DNA from: Eubacteriales bacterium
GTDB lineage: Bacteria > Bacillota_A > Clostridia > Christensenellales > Aristaeellaceae
NCBI GenBank assembly: GCA_028692205.1
Contig: JAQUXV010000008.1
Span: 1-24,354 of the forward strand
Length of the DNA stretch: 24,354 bases
Direction: 5' to 3'
The notes under the pieces are model-generated. The model saw only the letters and a list, made by a program, of their open reading frames with translations. It was not told the origin of the DNA and searched no databases. Within the stretch, counting starts at the first letter, position 1. Each line of letters starts with the position of its first letter. Made by a program: the position numbers and the translations under genes. Shown here one piece after another: positions 7,639 to 14,982 of the stretch.

Positions 7639-8826
7639 ATGGCACAAATCGCGATTCTGGAACGTAAATGCGACGGATGCGGGCAATGCGCGCAAAGCTG
7701 CCCTTTCGGCGCCATTGATATGAAAGACGGCAAGCCGGAGTTGAACGCCGCCTGCAAGGTGTGCGGCGTGTGCGTGAAAGCCTGCCCGAAGCAGGCGATT
7801 ATCCGGCTGGAAACCAAAGTGGACTCGGTGGACAAGACCAAGTGGAACGATATCCTCGTGTTCGCGGAGGTCGTTTGCGGCAGGCTGCACCCCGTGGGGT
7901 TGGAGCTGATCGGCGAGGCGCTGAAGCTGGCAAAGCCCGTGGGCTTTCAGGTGAAGGCCGTGCTGGTGGGCAGCGGCCTGACCGCGCATGCCGAGGAACT
8001 GCGGCACTACGGCGTGAGCGAGGTGTTTGTGTACGACGATCCCACGCTTGCCTACTTCCGCGCGGACGCCTACGCCGCCTGCGTGGCGGACGCGATTCGC
8101 AGGCTGAAGCCCAGCGTGGTGCTGGTGGGCGCGACGTCGCTGGGCCGGAGCCTTGCGCCCCGGCTTTCCACCCGGTTTCATACCGGGCTCACCGCCGACT
8201 GTACGAAACTGGAACTCCGGAAGAACACCGATCTGGTGCAGATTCGCCCGGCGTTCGGCGGCAACATCATGGCGCAGATCGTCACCACCCGCACGCGGCC
8301 CCAGTTCGCCACCGTGCGCTATAAGGTGATGGATGCGCCCGCCCGCCGGGAACAGGCGGCAGGCGAGATTGTGAACCGCAAAATCCCCAAGGAGGTCGGG
8401 GAATCCCCCGTAACGCACGTAAGCACCGTGCCGGTGCCGCCCTGCAAAACCATCTCCGACGCGGAAATCCTCGTGGTCGGCGGACGCGGCTTGCAGAAGG
8501 AGGCCGACCTCGCGCTGGTGAAAGAGCTGGCGGCCCTGCTGGGCGGGGACTGGGCGGTCAGCCGCCCGCTGGTGGAAATGGGCTGGGCGGATAATAACCG
8601 GCAAATCGGGCTGTCCGGGCGCACGGTGCGGCCGAGGCTCATTATCACCTGCGGGGTGAGCGGAGCCATCCAGTTCAAAAGCTGCATGAACTGCAGCGAG
8701 CGCATCGTGGCCATCAATACCGACGCGGAAGCGCCGATTTTCGACGTGGCGCACGTGGCGATCGTGGGCGACCTGTACCCGATCCTTCGGGGGCTGATCG
8801 CGAAGCTGAAGGAGGCCGCCGCATGA
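7639..8826 (+). CDS. etfA: Electron transfer flavoprotein alpha subunit with N-terminal ferredoxin domain (LctC-like)
   Basis: This 395-residue subunit begins at ATG 7639 after a GAAAGGGGCGG ribosome site. Residues 1-60 form a two-cluster ferredoxin domain with cysteines 11, 14, 17, 21 and 39, 42, 45, 49, each in the CxxCxxCxxxCP pattern. The EtfA body follows, and the FAD-binding domain ends with VSGAIQFKSCMNCSERIVAI (340-359) and APIFDVAHVAIVGD. In most EtfA proteins the stretch after VSGAIQ is HLAGM; here it reads FKSCM. The ferredoxin extension fits Etfs that exchange electrons with ferredoxin, as in the confurcating lactate dehydrogenase complex. Its stop overlaps the next start (ATGA), so the products are probably made in fixed ratio. 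Confidence 0.94.
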   Translation: MAQIAILERKCDGCGQCAQSCPFGAIDMKDGKPELNAACKVCGVCVKACPKQAIIRLETKVDSVDKTKWNDILVFAEVVCGRLHPVGLELIGEALKLAKPVGFQVKAVLVGSGLTAHAEELRHYGVSEVFVYDDPTLAYFRADAYAACVADAIRRLKPSVVLVGATSLGRSLAPRLSTRFHTGLTADCTKLELRKNTDLVQIRPAFGGNIMAQIVTTRTRPQFATVRYKVMDAPARREQAAGEIVNRKIPKEVGESPVTHVSTVPVPPCKTISDAEILVVGGRGLQKEADLALVKELAALLGGDWAVSRPLVEMGWADNNRQIGLSGRTVRPRLIITCGVSGAIQFKSCMNCSERIVAINTDAEAPIFDVAHVAIVGDLYPILRGLIAKLKEAAA

Positions 8827-10220
8827 AACCGTTCAAGCCGGTGGACGCGAAGGACATCGCGTATTTGGAAGAACTGCTGCCGGGCCGGGTGTTTACCGGC
8901 GAGGCGATCAGCGTGGATTACGACCACGATGAAATGACGGAGTACGGCCATTTCAGGCCGGACGCGGTGCTGCAGGCGCTTTCCACGGAGGACGTGGCGG
9001 CGGTGCTTCGCTACTGCAACGGGCGCAACATCGCCGTTACGCCGCGCGGCGCGGGCACGGGCCTGTGCGGCGGGTGCGTGGCGACCGAAGGCGGCGTGGT
9101 GCTGTCCACCGAGAAGATGAAAAAGGTGCTCGAGGTGGACGCAAAGAACATGACGGCCACGGTGGAGCCGGGCGTGCTGCTGATGGAGTTTCCCAAGGCG
9201 CTGGAAGGCACGGGGCTGTTCTACCCGCCGGACCCCGGCGAGAAAACGGCCACGATGGGCGGCAACGCCATGACCAACGCGGGCGGCATGCGCGCCGTGC
9301 GCTACGGCGTAACGCGGGACTACGTGCTGGGCATGGAAGTGGTACTGGCAAACGGCGAGGTACTGGAGCTGGGCGGCAAGAACGTGAAGTGCTCCAGCGG
9401 CTACAGCCTTATCGACCTGATGGTCGGCAGCGAGGGCACCCTCGGGTTCCTGACGAAGCTGACGGTGAAGCTGATTCCCGAGCCGAAAACGAACCTGAGC
9501 CTGCTGATTCCGTTCGACGATCTGGACGAGTGCATCGGGGCGGTGCCCGCGGTGCTGGGCTGCGGGTGTGAGCCGACGGCGGTGGAGTTTATGGAGCGCG
9601 AGGTGATCGCCTCGGCGGAAACGTATCTGGGCAAGCAGTTTCCGGATACCAGCGCGGACGCGTACCTGCTGGTGCGGCTGGACGGGACGAGCGAAAGCGC
9701 GCTGCAGCCCGCGGTGGACACGCTGACCGACCTGTGCCTGTCGCTGGGCGCGAAGGACGTGCTGCTGGCGGACACGGACGAGCGCAAGGAGAGCATCTGG
9801 AACGCGCGGGGCGCGTTTCTGGAGGCGATCAAGAACGGCACGACGGGCATGGACGAATGCGACGTGGTGGTGCCGCGGGACCGGATTGCGGCGTTCGTGG
9901 CCAAAAGCGTGGAGATCGGTAAAACGGAAGGCGTGCGCATCTGCTCGTTCGGGCACGCGGGAGACGGCAACCTGCACATTTACGCCTGCCGGGACGGGCT
10001 TTGCGAAGCCGACTGGAAAGCGAAGGTGGAAAGCGTGATGGACTCGCTGTACACGTCCGCCAAAACGCTTTCCGGCGAGGTGAGCGGGGAGCACGGCGTG
10101 GGCCACGCCAAGCGCGCGTTCCTGCGGGAATCGCTGGGCGAAACGCAGATCCGGCTGATGCGGGGCATTAAGCAGACCTTCGACCCCAACGGGATTCTCA
10201 ATCCCGGAAAGGTGATCTGA
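8823..10220 (+). CDS. FAD-linked lactate dehydrogenase of the Etf-coupled type (LctD/GlcD family)
   Basis: This 465-residue flavoprotein belongs to the FAD-binding oxidase family of D-lactate and glycolate dehydrogenases. The N-terminal PCMH FAD domain has TPRGAGTGLCGGC (73-85), PPDPGE and GGNAMTNAGGMRAVRYG. The C-terminal FAD-oxidase cap has FGHAGDGNLHIY (376-387) and SGEHGVGHAKR (421-431). It overlaps etfA by four bases. With EtfAB it would form the confurcating complex that drives NAD+-linked lactate oxidation with reduced ferredoxin. Glycolate or another 2-hydroxyacid is a possible alternative substrate. No lactate permease or racemase is in the window. Confidence 0.9.
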   Translation: MKPFKPVDAKDIAYLEELLPGRVFTGEAISVDYDHDEMTEYGHFRPDAVLQALSTEDVAAVLRYCNGRNIAVTPRGAGTGLCGGCVATEGGVVLSTEKMKKVLEVDAKNMTATVEPGVLLMEFPKALEGTGLFYPPDPGEKTATMGGNAMTNAGGMRAVRYGVTRDYVLGMEVVLANGEVLELGGKNVKCSSGYSLIDLMVGSEGTLGFLTKLTVKLIPEPKTNLSLLIPFDDLDECIGAVPAVLGCGCEPTAVEFMEREVIASAETYLGKQFPDTSADAYLLVRLDGTSESALQPAVDTLTDLCLSLGAKDVLLADTDERKESIWNARGAFLEAIKNGTTGMDECDVVVPRDRIAAFVAKSVEIGKTEGVRICSFGHAGDGNLHIYACRDGLCEADWKAKVESVMDSLYTSAKTLSGEVSGEHGVGHAKRAFLRESLGETQIRLMRGIKQTFDPNGILNPGKVI

Positions 10221-10377
10221 AAAAACAAACCGACGCGGGGGAGCAGTTGGGACGCAGCGCCCAAACGGAACCGGTTGTGCCGGTTGGCCCGGGATTGTCG
10301 ATGGGGGACGGCGGTTTCTCCCGAAAAACGAGGGCAAATGTTTAAACTTACGGATTTTTTCTAAAAACAAATTAAAC

Positions 10378-10424
10378 AGCCCGGCTTCGGACTTTCCGAA
10401 GCCGGGCTGCGCTTTGTGTTTTAT
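10378..10424. terminator. Bidirectional terminator between converging operons
   Basis: AGCCCGGCTTCGGA (10378-10391) and its perfect reverse complement (10395-10408) form a 14-bp stem with a CTT loop. T-rich sequence follows on both strands: CTTTGTGTTTT on the plus side and GTTTAATTTGTTTTTAG on the minus side. It can therefore serve both the lactate dehydrogenase operon and the converging hcp operon. The rest of 10221-10377 shows no gene. Confidence 0.88.
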
Positions 10425-10426
10425 GG

Positions 10427-12052
10427 TTACGCGTTCAGGAACAGCGCGATATCATCCTCCGGCGTGCCGATGCCTGCGATGCCGAACTTCTCCACCAATA
10501 CCTTTGCGACGTTGGGGGAGAGGAAGCCCGGCAGCGTGGGGCCGAGGTGGATGTTCTTGATGCCGAGGTACAAAAGTGCCAGCAATACGATAACGGCTTT
10601 CTGCTCATACCACGCGATGTTGAAGGCGATGGGCAGCTGGTTGATATCCTCCAGCCCAAACACTTCCTGCAGCTTCAGGGCGATGACTGCGAGCGAGTAG
10701 GAATCGTTGCACTGGCCCGCGTCCAGCACACGCGGGATACCGCCGATATCACCCAGCTTCAGCTTGTTGTAGCGGTACTTGGCGCAGCCCGCGGTAAGGA
10801 TGACCGTGTCTTTGGGCAGCTTCTCGGCAAAGGTTGTGTAATACTCGCGGGATTTCATACGCCCGTCGCAGCCCGCCATGACGAAGAACTTCCTGATCGC
10901 TCCGGTTTTCACCGCCTCGACGATTTTATCCGCAAGGGCGATTACCTGATTATGCGCGAACCCGCCCACGATGCTGCCGGTTTCGATTTCCTCCGGCGCG
11001 GGCAGTGTTTTCGCCAGTGCGATGATCTCGGCGAAGTCCTTCCGGCCGTCCTGATCCGGCAGGATGTGGCGGCAGCCGGGATAACCGGCGGAGCCGGTGG
11101 TAAAGATGCGGCCCTTCACCTCTTCGCTGCGCGGGGGCACAATGCAGTTAGTGGTGAACAGGATGGGCCCGTGGAAGGAAGCGAATTCTTCCGTCTGCTT
11201 CCACCAGGCGTTGCCGTAGTTGCCCACGAAGTTCGGGAACTTCTTGAACGCGGGGTAGTAATGAGCAGGCAGCATTTCGCTGTGGGTGTACACGTCTACG
11301 CCGGTGCCCTGTGTTTGTTCCAGCAGTTGTTCCAAATCGGTCAAGTCGTGGCCGGAAATCAGGATGGCGGGGTTTTGGCGAACGCCGATATCGACGCTGG
11401 TGATCTCAGGGTGGCCGAAACGCCCGGTGTTGGCCCCATCCAGCAGGACCATCGCTTTCACGCCGTGCTCGCCGGTTTTCAGCGTGAGCGCAACCAGCTC
11501 GTCGGCGGTCAGGCTGTCATCCAGCGTTGCGGCCAGCGCTTCGCAGATGAACGCGCTGATGTCGGGATCGGTCTGGCCGAGGTTGGCCGCGTGCTCGGCA
11601 TAAGCCGCTATCCCTTTCACCCCGTAGGTGATCATTTCCCGCAGGGAGCGCACATCCTCGTTCTCAGTTGCCAGCACACCGATCATTTCTGCCTTTTGCA
11701 ACATGGTTTCGCGGGCCGTTACGGTGAAGGTGGCGGCGCCGTGCAGGCGGGCGTCCGGTGCGGGAAGCCGATCGCGGATATCGATCATTTTCAGGATCTG
11801 CCGTTCAATTGCGCCGTCGTCGAAGTTGGCGTTGGTGATGGTCATAAACAGGCTGTTGAAGAGTTCCCGTTCCAGATTGCCTTGCTTTGCGAGGTCGAGC
11901 TTCCCTTTAACGACGATCTCCGCAATGCCCTTGAGGGTGTAGATCAGCAAATCCTGCAGCTTGGCGACTTCCTCGGTCTTGCCGCATACGCCGCGCAGGG
12001 TGCAGCCTTTACCGCCTGCGGTTTCCTGACATTGATAACAAAACATGCTCAT
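10427..12052 (-). CDS. hcp: Hybrid-cluster protein (Hcp, prismane/hydroxylamine reductase)
   Basis: This 541-residue protein begins at an ATG whose first base is 12052, eight bases after an AAAGGAGGC ribosome site. The N-terminus carries cysteines 5, 8, 17 and 23 ([13 protein letters not shown]...GVC), the Cx2Cx8Cx5C cubane motif of class I Hcp from anaerobes. Later motifs including [10 protein letters not shown] and GQCNDSYS supply ligands of the hybrid 4Fe-2O-2S cluster. Hcp reduces nitric oxide to nitrous oxide with high activity and hydroxylamine to ammonia in vitro, protecting cells from nitrosative stress. It is the last gene of a leftward operon with a cupin and a ferredoxin protein, opposite a Crp/Fnr regulator. 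Confidence 0.96.
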   Translation of the reverse strand: MSMFCYQCQETAGGKGCTLRGVCGKTEEVAKLQDLLIYTLKGIAEIVVKGKLDLAKQGNLERELFNSLFMTITNANFDDGAIERQILKMIDIRDRLPAPDARLHGAATFTVTARETMLQKAEMIGVLATENEDVRSLREMITYGVKGIAAYAEHAANLGQTDPDISAFICEALAATLDDSLTADELVALTLKTGEHGVKAMVLLDGANTGRFGHPEITSVDIGVRQNPAILISGHDLTDLEQLLEQTQGTGVDVYTHSEMLPAHYYPAFKKFPNFVGNYGNAWWKQTEEFASFHGPILFTTNCIVPPRSEEVKGRIFTTGSAGYPGCRHILPDQDGRKDFAEIIALAKTLPAPEEIETGSIVGGFAHNQVIALADKIVEAVKTGAIRKFFVMAGCDGRMKSREYYTTFAEKLPKDTVILTAGCAKYRYNKLKLGDIGGIPRVLDAGQCNDSYSLAVIALKLQEVFGLEDINQLPIAFNIAWYEQKAVIVLLALLYLGIKNIHLGPTLPGFLSPNVAKVLVEKFGIAGIGTPEDDIALFLNA

Positions 12053-12072
12053 TTTTGTGCCTCCTTTGGTTG

Positions 12073-12387
12073 TCAACGGGTTGGGGCGGGCGCTTTCACC
12101 ACGATCAGTTCCAGCGTTTCCAGCCCGGAGTTGCGTACGTTCATTTTGGTTCGTACAGGAATCTTCAGCAAGGTTCCGGCATCGTAACGGCGGGGCTCCC
12201 GCCCGTCCAGCGCGATGGAGAGTGTTCCACGTATAACCGTCATGTACACGTTGGCGTTGGCATTGTGCTCCGGCAGCCCGTCGCCCGGAGCGAACACCAT
12301 ATGAATGTATTGCAGGTAATCGTCCAGCAGTACCTTTTCGACAACGGTCTGATTTTCTCTCGGTATGTTAAATATTTCCTCGTTCAT
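12073..12387 (-). CDS. Small cupin-domain protein
   Basis: This 104-residue protein is a single cupin barrel. It starts at an ATG with first base 12387, eight bases after AGGAGG. The first cupin motif is degenerate: [20 protein letters not shown] keeps one histidine of the usual H-x-H pair, with asparagines nearby. The second motif is [18 protein letters not shown] and lacks the usual histidine, so metal binding is uncertain. It sits between the ferredoxin protein gene (13 bases upstream) and hcp (20 bases downstream), so all three are likely cotranscribed. Its role in the nitrosative-stress operon is unknown; a sensor or small-molecule binding role would be a guess. Confidence 0.8.
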   Translation of the reverse strand: MNEEIFNIPRENQTVVEKVLLDDYLQYIHMVFAPGDGLPEHNANANVYMTVIRGTLSIALDGREPRRYDAGTLLKIPVRTKMNVRNSGLETLELIVVKAPAPTR

Positions 12388-12400
12388 TCCAACAATCCTC

Positions 12401-13093
12401 CTATTCCAGGATTCTTCCGTCGGTCGCAATGGTTACGACGCTCCACGGGATGAACTTTCCGCTGTTTTGCAGCGCGCGTTTGGCTGCGTTCTCAATGCCG
12501 CCGCAGCAGGGAACCTCCATGCGGACGATGGTAACGCTTTGAATATCGTTGTATTGAATGATGTCCGTAAGCTTTTCGGTGTAATCCCCCTCGTCCAGCT
12601 TGGGGCAGCCGATCAGGGTGACACGGTTGCGAATGAAGCGGTTGTGGAAATCGCCGTAAGCGTAGGCCGTGCAATCGGCGGCGATCAGCAGATGGGCATC
12701 CTTGAAATAGGGCGCGTTGACTGGCGCAAGCTTGATTTGCACCGGCCACTGGGTGAGGCGGCTCGGGTTTTCGTGGGGCTCGGGGGCGGTTTCCGCAGGC
12801 TCGCGGCGGATGGCGCGGGATTGCGTGCCCGGACAGCCGCAGGCCAACGGGGCGTTCTGCCGTTTATGCGCCTCCACGGCGGCTTCGTTATAGGCTTCGG
12901 CTTCCCGCTCCTCAAAGCTGATGGCTCCGGCGGGGCATGCGGGCAGGCAGTTCCCCAGCCCGTCGCAATAATCGTCCCGAAGCAGGCGCGCCTTTCCGTT
13001 TACCATCCCGATGGCGCCCTCGTGGCAGGCCTCCGCACACAGCCCACAGCCGGTGCATTTATCCTCATCGATTTTAATGATCTTGCGAAGCAT
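12401..13093 (-). CDS. Dicluster 4Fe-4S ferredoxin protein of the hcp operon
   Basis: This 230-residue protein opens with a bacterial ferredoxin domain. Cysteines 13, 16, 19 and 23 form one complete cluster. YCDGLGNCLPACP supplies cysteines 43, 49 and 53 of a second, atypical one. After a linker with a CGC pair (84-86) comes a ~110-residue C-terminal domain with ADCTAYAYGDFHNRF, LIGCPKLD and PCCGG, rich in potential metal or cluster ligands. The start at 13093 follows a GAGAGG site. Proteins of this layout recur beside hcp in Clostridia. I infer that it donates electrons to Hcp, in place of the Hcr reductase used by enterobacteria. It is the first gene of the leftward operon. Confidence 0.88.
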   Translation of the reverse strand: MLRKIIKIDEDKCTGCGLCAEACHEGAIGMVNGKARLLRDDYCDGLGNCLPACPAGAISFEEREAEAYNEAAVEAHKRQNAPLACGCPGTQSRAIRREPAETAPEPHENPSRLTQWPVQIKLAPVNAPYFKDAHLLIAADCTAYAYGDFHNRFIRNRVTLIGCPKLDEGDYTEKLTDIIQYNDIQSVTIVRMEVPCCGGIENAAKRALQNSGKFIPWSVVTIATDGRILE

Positions 13094-13168
13094 AACATTC
13101 CTCTCTCTCTTCCCGTTTGCGGGAGGGGGTTACAGGGAGGGGCCGCGATCGCGTAAACTAGCAGCTCC

Positions 13169-13197
13169 TTGACTTTACGGTTTCATTTTAGTATGCT
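13169..13197 (+). promoter_or_regulatory. Sigma-A promoter of the Crp/Fnr regulator gene
   Basis: TTGACT (13169-13174) and TATGCT (13192-13197) are separated by 17 bases. The -10 lies 43 bases before the regulator ATG at 13241. The palindrome at 13212-13227 lies just downstream of the expected start point. Confidence 0.7.
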
Positions 13198-13227
13198 GTG
13201 GCTGAATAGTATGTTGGAAATACAACA
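13188..13227 (-). promoter_or_regulatory. Probable activator-dependent promoter of the hcp operon
   Basis: On the minus strand a TACTAA -10 (13188-13193) has no recognisable -35. Instead the palindrome TGTTG-N6-CAACA (13212-13227) is centred roughly 38 to 41 bases before the expected start point. That is the position where Crp/Fnr proteins activate class II promoters. Start point and activation are inferred. Confidence 0.45.
13212..13227. promoter_or_regulatory. Candidate Crp/Fnr operator, TGTTG-N6-CAACA
   Basis: This 16-base inverted repeat has the 5-6-5 geometry of CRP/FNR sites (TGTGA-N6-TCACA). It lies between two divergent genes, one of which encodes a Crp/Fnr protein. It could activate the hcp operon and repress the regulator's own gene. 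Binding is inferred. Confidence 0.5.
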
Positions 13228-13240
13228 AAACGGAGCTGTT

Positions 13241-13921
13241 ATGGAAGAATATTTTGAAATTCTGAAAAGCGTGGAGCTGTTTCAGAACATCAGGCCGGAG
13301 GAACTGCCGCAATTACTGGCCTGTCTGGACGCGCGGGTGGTGCGTTACATAAAAAACCAGACCGTCTTTTCCAGCGGCGAGAGCATCCGCCGGTTCGGCA
13401 TTGTGCTGAGCGGCGGGGTGCAGGTGGTGCATGATGATTTTTACGGCAACCGCAGCATACTGGGCAATTTCGGCACGGGGGAGCTGTTTGGCGAATCCTT
13501 TGCGTGCGCGCAGGTGAAGGCGCTGCCGGTAAGCGTGATCGCGACCGCTGAAAGCGAGGTAATGCTGATCGACTGCCAAAGGCTGGCGGTTCCCTGCGCG
13601 CGTGCCTGCGGGTTCCACGGTACGCTGATCCGCAACCTGATGGGCGTAATCTCCCAAAAGAACATCGCGTTGACCCGCAAGATGGAACTGACATCCAAAC
13701 GCACCACGCGGGAGAAGCTGACGGCCTATCTGATGACCGAAGCCCAGCGGGCGGGCGCAAGCCGGTTTACGATTCCGTTTGACCGGCAGGGGCTGGCGGA
13801 TTACCTGTCGGTGGACCGCAGCGCCATGTCGGCGGAGCTTTCCAGGCTGAAACGGGACGGCATTCTGGATTACCACAAGAACCGGTTTGCGCTGTTTTCG
13901 CCGGATGAGGGCAGGAGATGA
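13241..13921 (+). CDS. Crp/Fnr-family transcriptional regulator (HcpR-like by context)
   Basis: This 226-residue protein has an N-terminal cyclic-nucleotide-binding-type beta-roll (residues ~10-125, including FGTGELFGESFAC). A C-terminal winged helix follows, with QGLADYLSVDRSAMSAELSR at 182-201. I start it at 13241 because GGAG lies six bases before that ATG; a longer version would have no ribosome site. No N-terminal Fnr-type cysteine cluster is present, so it is not a canonical Fnr oxygen sensor. It is divergent from the hcp operon, as are HcpR regulators that sense nitric oxide, often through haem. I infer nitrosative-stress control, but the ligand cannot be read from the sequence. Confidence 0.9.
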   Translation: MEEYFEILKSVELFQNIRPEELPQLLACLDARVVRYIKNQTVFSSGESIRRFGIVLSGGVQVVHDDFYGNRSILGNFGTGELFGESFACAQVKALPVSVIATAESEVMLIDCQRLAVPCARACGFHGTLIRNLMGVISQKNIALTRKMELTSKRTTREKLTAYLMTEAQRAGASRFTIPFDRQGLADYLSVDRSAMSAELSRLKRDGILDYHKNRFALFSPDEGRR

Positions 13922-14188
13922 AAAGCCCTGAAACAGCGTGCTGAAAAAGGGTCATCTGTCGGGGCGCCTATGCTGAACACGGGCGATTACGCAGATCCGT
14001 GTATACGCTTGCCCATATGCGACTTGGCTTCGTGCATTTTGATTTTATAAACTATGCTGGAGTGGCTTTATAACGTATGCCGACAGCCGGGAGCGAACCC
14101 GCCGGGCAAATTTAAATCAGTCGTCAACCGGGCTGCCCGACAGGTAGTCGAAGCGACGCATCGGAAACGTAAAAAAGGGTATAAAAAA
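13922..14188. other. Intergenic region with no clear gene
   Basis: No convincing coding sequence is seen. A weak hairpin after the regulator stop (CCCT/AGGG enclosing CAGC/GCTG, about 13925-13953) lacks a U-run. A stretch near 14090-14120 resembles the T-arm of a tRNA on the minus strand, but no complete cloverleaf forms. Confidence 0.4.
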
Positions 14189-14227
14189 ACACCATCCGCC
14201 AAGAGAACCCTCTGGGACATCTGGTGT
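14183..14227 (-). terminator. Rho-independent terminator of the tRNA-Gln/Glu unit
   Basis: On the minus strand ACACCA (14222-14227) pairs with TGGTGT (14189-14194). The arm between them can form a further CCAGAG/CTCTTGG stem with one bulge. A run of seven Ts follows (14183-14189). It lies just past the tRNA-Glu 3' end. Confidence 0.75.
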
Positions 14228-14235
14228 TGGGCTGC

Positions 14236-14310
14236 TGGTAGCTCCAAGGGGAATCGAACCCCTGATTTCGCCTTGAGAGGGCGACGTCTTAACCGCTTGA
14301 CCATGGAGCC
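14236..14310 (-). tRNA. tRNA-Glu (anticodon CTC)
   Basis: The 75-base gene forms a full cloverleaf on the minus strand: acceptor GGCTCCA pairs with TGGAGCT (G1-U72 wobble), the anticodon stem TCGCC/GGCGA encloses loop CTCTCAA, and the T-loop is TTCGATT. The loop centre reads CTC, for glutamate GAG codons. CCA is encoded (14236-14238). It lies four bases downstream of tRNA-Gln. Confidence 0.93.
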
Positions 14311-14314
14311 AAAA

Positions 14315-14388
14315 TGGCTGGGGAACTAGGATTCGAACCTAGACAATACGAGTCAGAGTCGTAGGTGCTACCGTTACACAATTCCCCA
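14315..14388 (-). tRNA. tRNA-Gln (anticodon CTG)
   Basis: The 74-base gene folds on the minus strand with acceptor TGGGGAA/TTCCCCA, anticodon stem TACGA/TCGTA around loop CTCTGAC, and T-stem CTAGG/CCTAG around TTCGAAT. The anticodon is CTG (glutamine CAG). CCA is encoded at 14315-14317. It is the first gene of the pair. Confidence 0.93.
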
Positions 14389-14408
14389 ATGCGTTAGCTG
14401 CATCGCCT

Positions 14409-14437
14409 ATTATACTTGCCATCCCCCCGCCTGTCAA
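14409..14437 (-). promoter_or_regulatory. Consensus promoter of the tRNA-Gln/Glu unit
   Basis: On the minus strand TTGACA (14432-14437) and TATAAT (14409-14414) are both perfect and separated by 17 bases. The -10 lies 20 bases before the tRNA-Gln 5' end, as expected for a stable-RNA promoter. Confidence 0.92.
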
Positions 14438-14476
14438 GGTGTTTTTGAAAAACCTTGGAACGTTTTCGAAAAGCGG

Positions 14477-14505
14477 TTGACATTCGTCCCGGTTATGCAT
14501 ATAAT
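14477..14505 (+). promoter_or_regulatory. Consensus promoter of tRNA-Leu
   Basis: TTGACA (14477-14482) and TATAAT (14500-14505) are perfect and 17 bases apart, 16 bases before the tRNA-Leu 5' end. It stands back to back with the leftward tRNA promoter. Confidence 0.92.
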
Positions 14506-14521
14506 ATCAACGTTGCACTTT

Positions 14522-14605
14522 GCGATCGTGGCGGAATTGGCATACGCGCACGTTTGAGGGGCGTGTCCGATAAGGGTACGGGTTCAAGTCCCGTCGATCG
14601 CACCA
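14522..14605 (+). tRNA. tRNA-Leu (anticodon GAG)
   Basis: This 84-base class II tRNA has acceptor GCGATCG/CGATCGC, anticodon stem CACGT/GCGTG around loop TTGAGGG, a short variable arm (TCC/GGG) and T-stem ACGGG/CCCGT around TTCAAGT. The anticodon is GAG with G37, for leucine CUC/CUU codons. CCA is encoded. Confidence 0.93.
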
Positions 14606-14610
14606 TAAAC

Positions 14611-14649
14611 ATCACCTACGTATTGATGCAATGCGTAGGTGATTGTTTT
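14611..14649 (+). terminator. Terminator of tRNA-Leu
   Basis: ATCACCTACG (14611-14620) pairs perfectly with CGTAGGTGAT (14634-14643) and is followed by TGTTTT. It starts five bases after the encoded CCA. Confidence 0.82.
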
Positions 14650-14982
14650 ATGCTCGAATGTGCATGAAACATTGAAATATAAGGGTATGTTAGAAACGAA
14701 TATATTAGGAAGCTACTGGCCAAATATTGTCTATTGAGCTCAATTATGGTGATCATGCAGAAAACAATAAAACCCGTAAAAAATGCACCTTCTTAGCGAT
14801 ACTTTGATACCATGGCTTTTGTTATCGTTTAGGTGTATTCTTATACCACACATTTTGACTAATGCTGTTCTATTAATACTTTCTAGAACGATGATAATAT
14901 GATATTCTGATAAAAAAGTGAAATGAAGACAGTAGTATAACAAATTGTCCATTAACTAATATTCTATTTGGAGGTAAACACT
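14650..14982. other. AT-rich leader of the island downstream of tRNA-Leu
   Basis: Base composition drops sharply here relative to the flanking genes. No confident gene is seen; a short minus-strand frame across 14740-14952 has no support. TTGACT (14855-14860) and TACTTT (14877-14882) with a 16-base spacer could be a promoter for the decayed gene that follows. Confidence 0.45.

Noticed and set aside
8319..10370. A 683-codon open frame on the minus strand opposite the lactate dehydrogenase
   Set aside because: It mirrors the codons of the clear FAD dehydrogenase and the end of etfA, has no recognisable domain, and reflects high GC at third positions.
10547..12187. A 546-codon open frame on the plus strand opposite hcp
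   Set aside because: Antisense shadow of hcp; composition-driven and without motifs or a ribosome site.
14090..14120. Possible additional tRNA on the minus strand near the tRNA cluster
   Set aside because: A T-loop-like TTCGCTC occurs, but the T-stem has a mismatch and no acceptor or anticodon arms can be formed.
14740..14952. Small minus-strand frame in the AT-rich region
   Set aside because: No ribosome site, domain or plausible composition; most likely chance.
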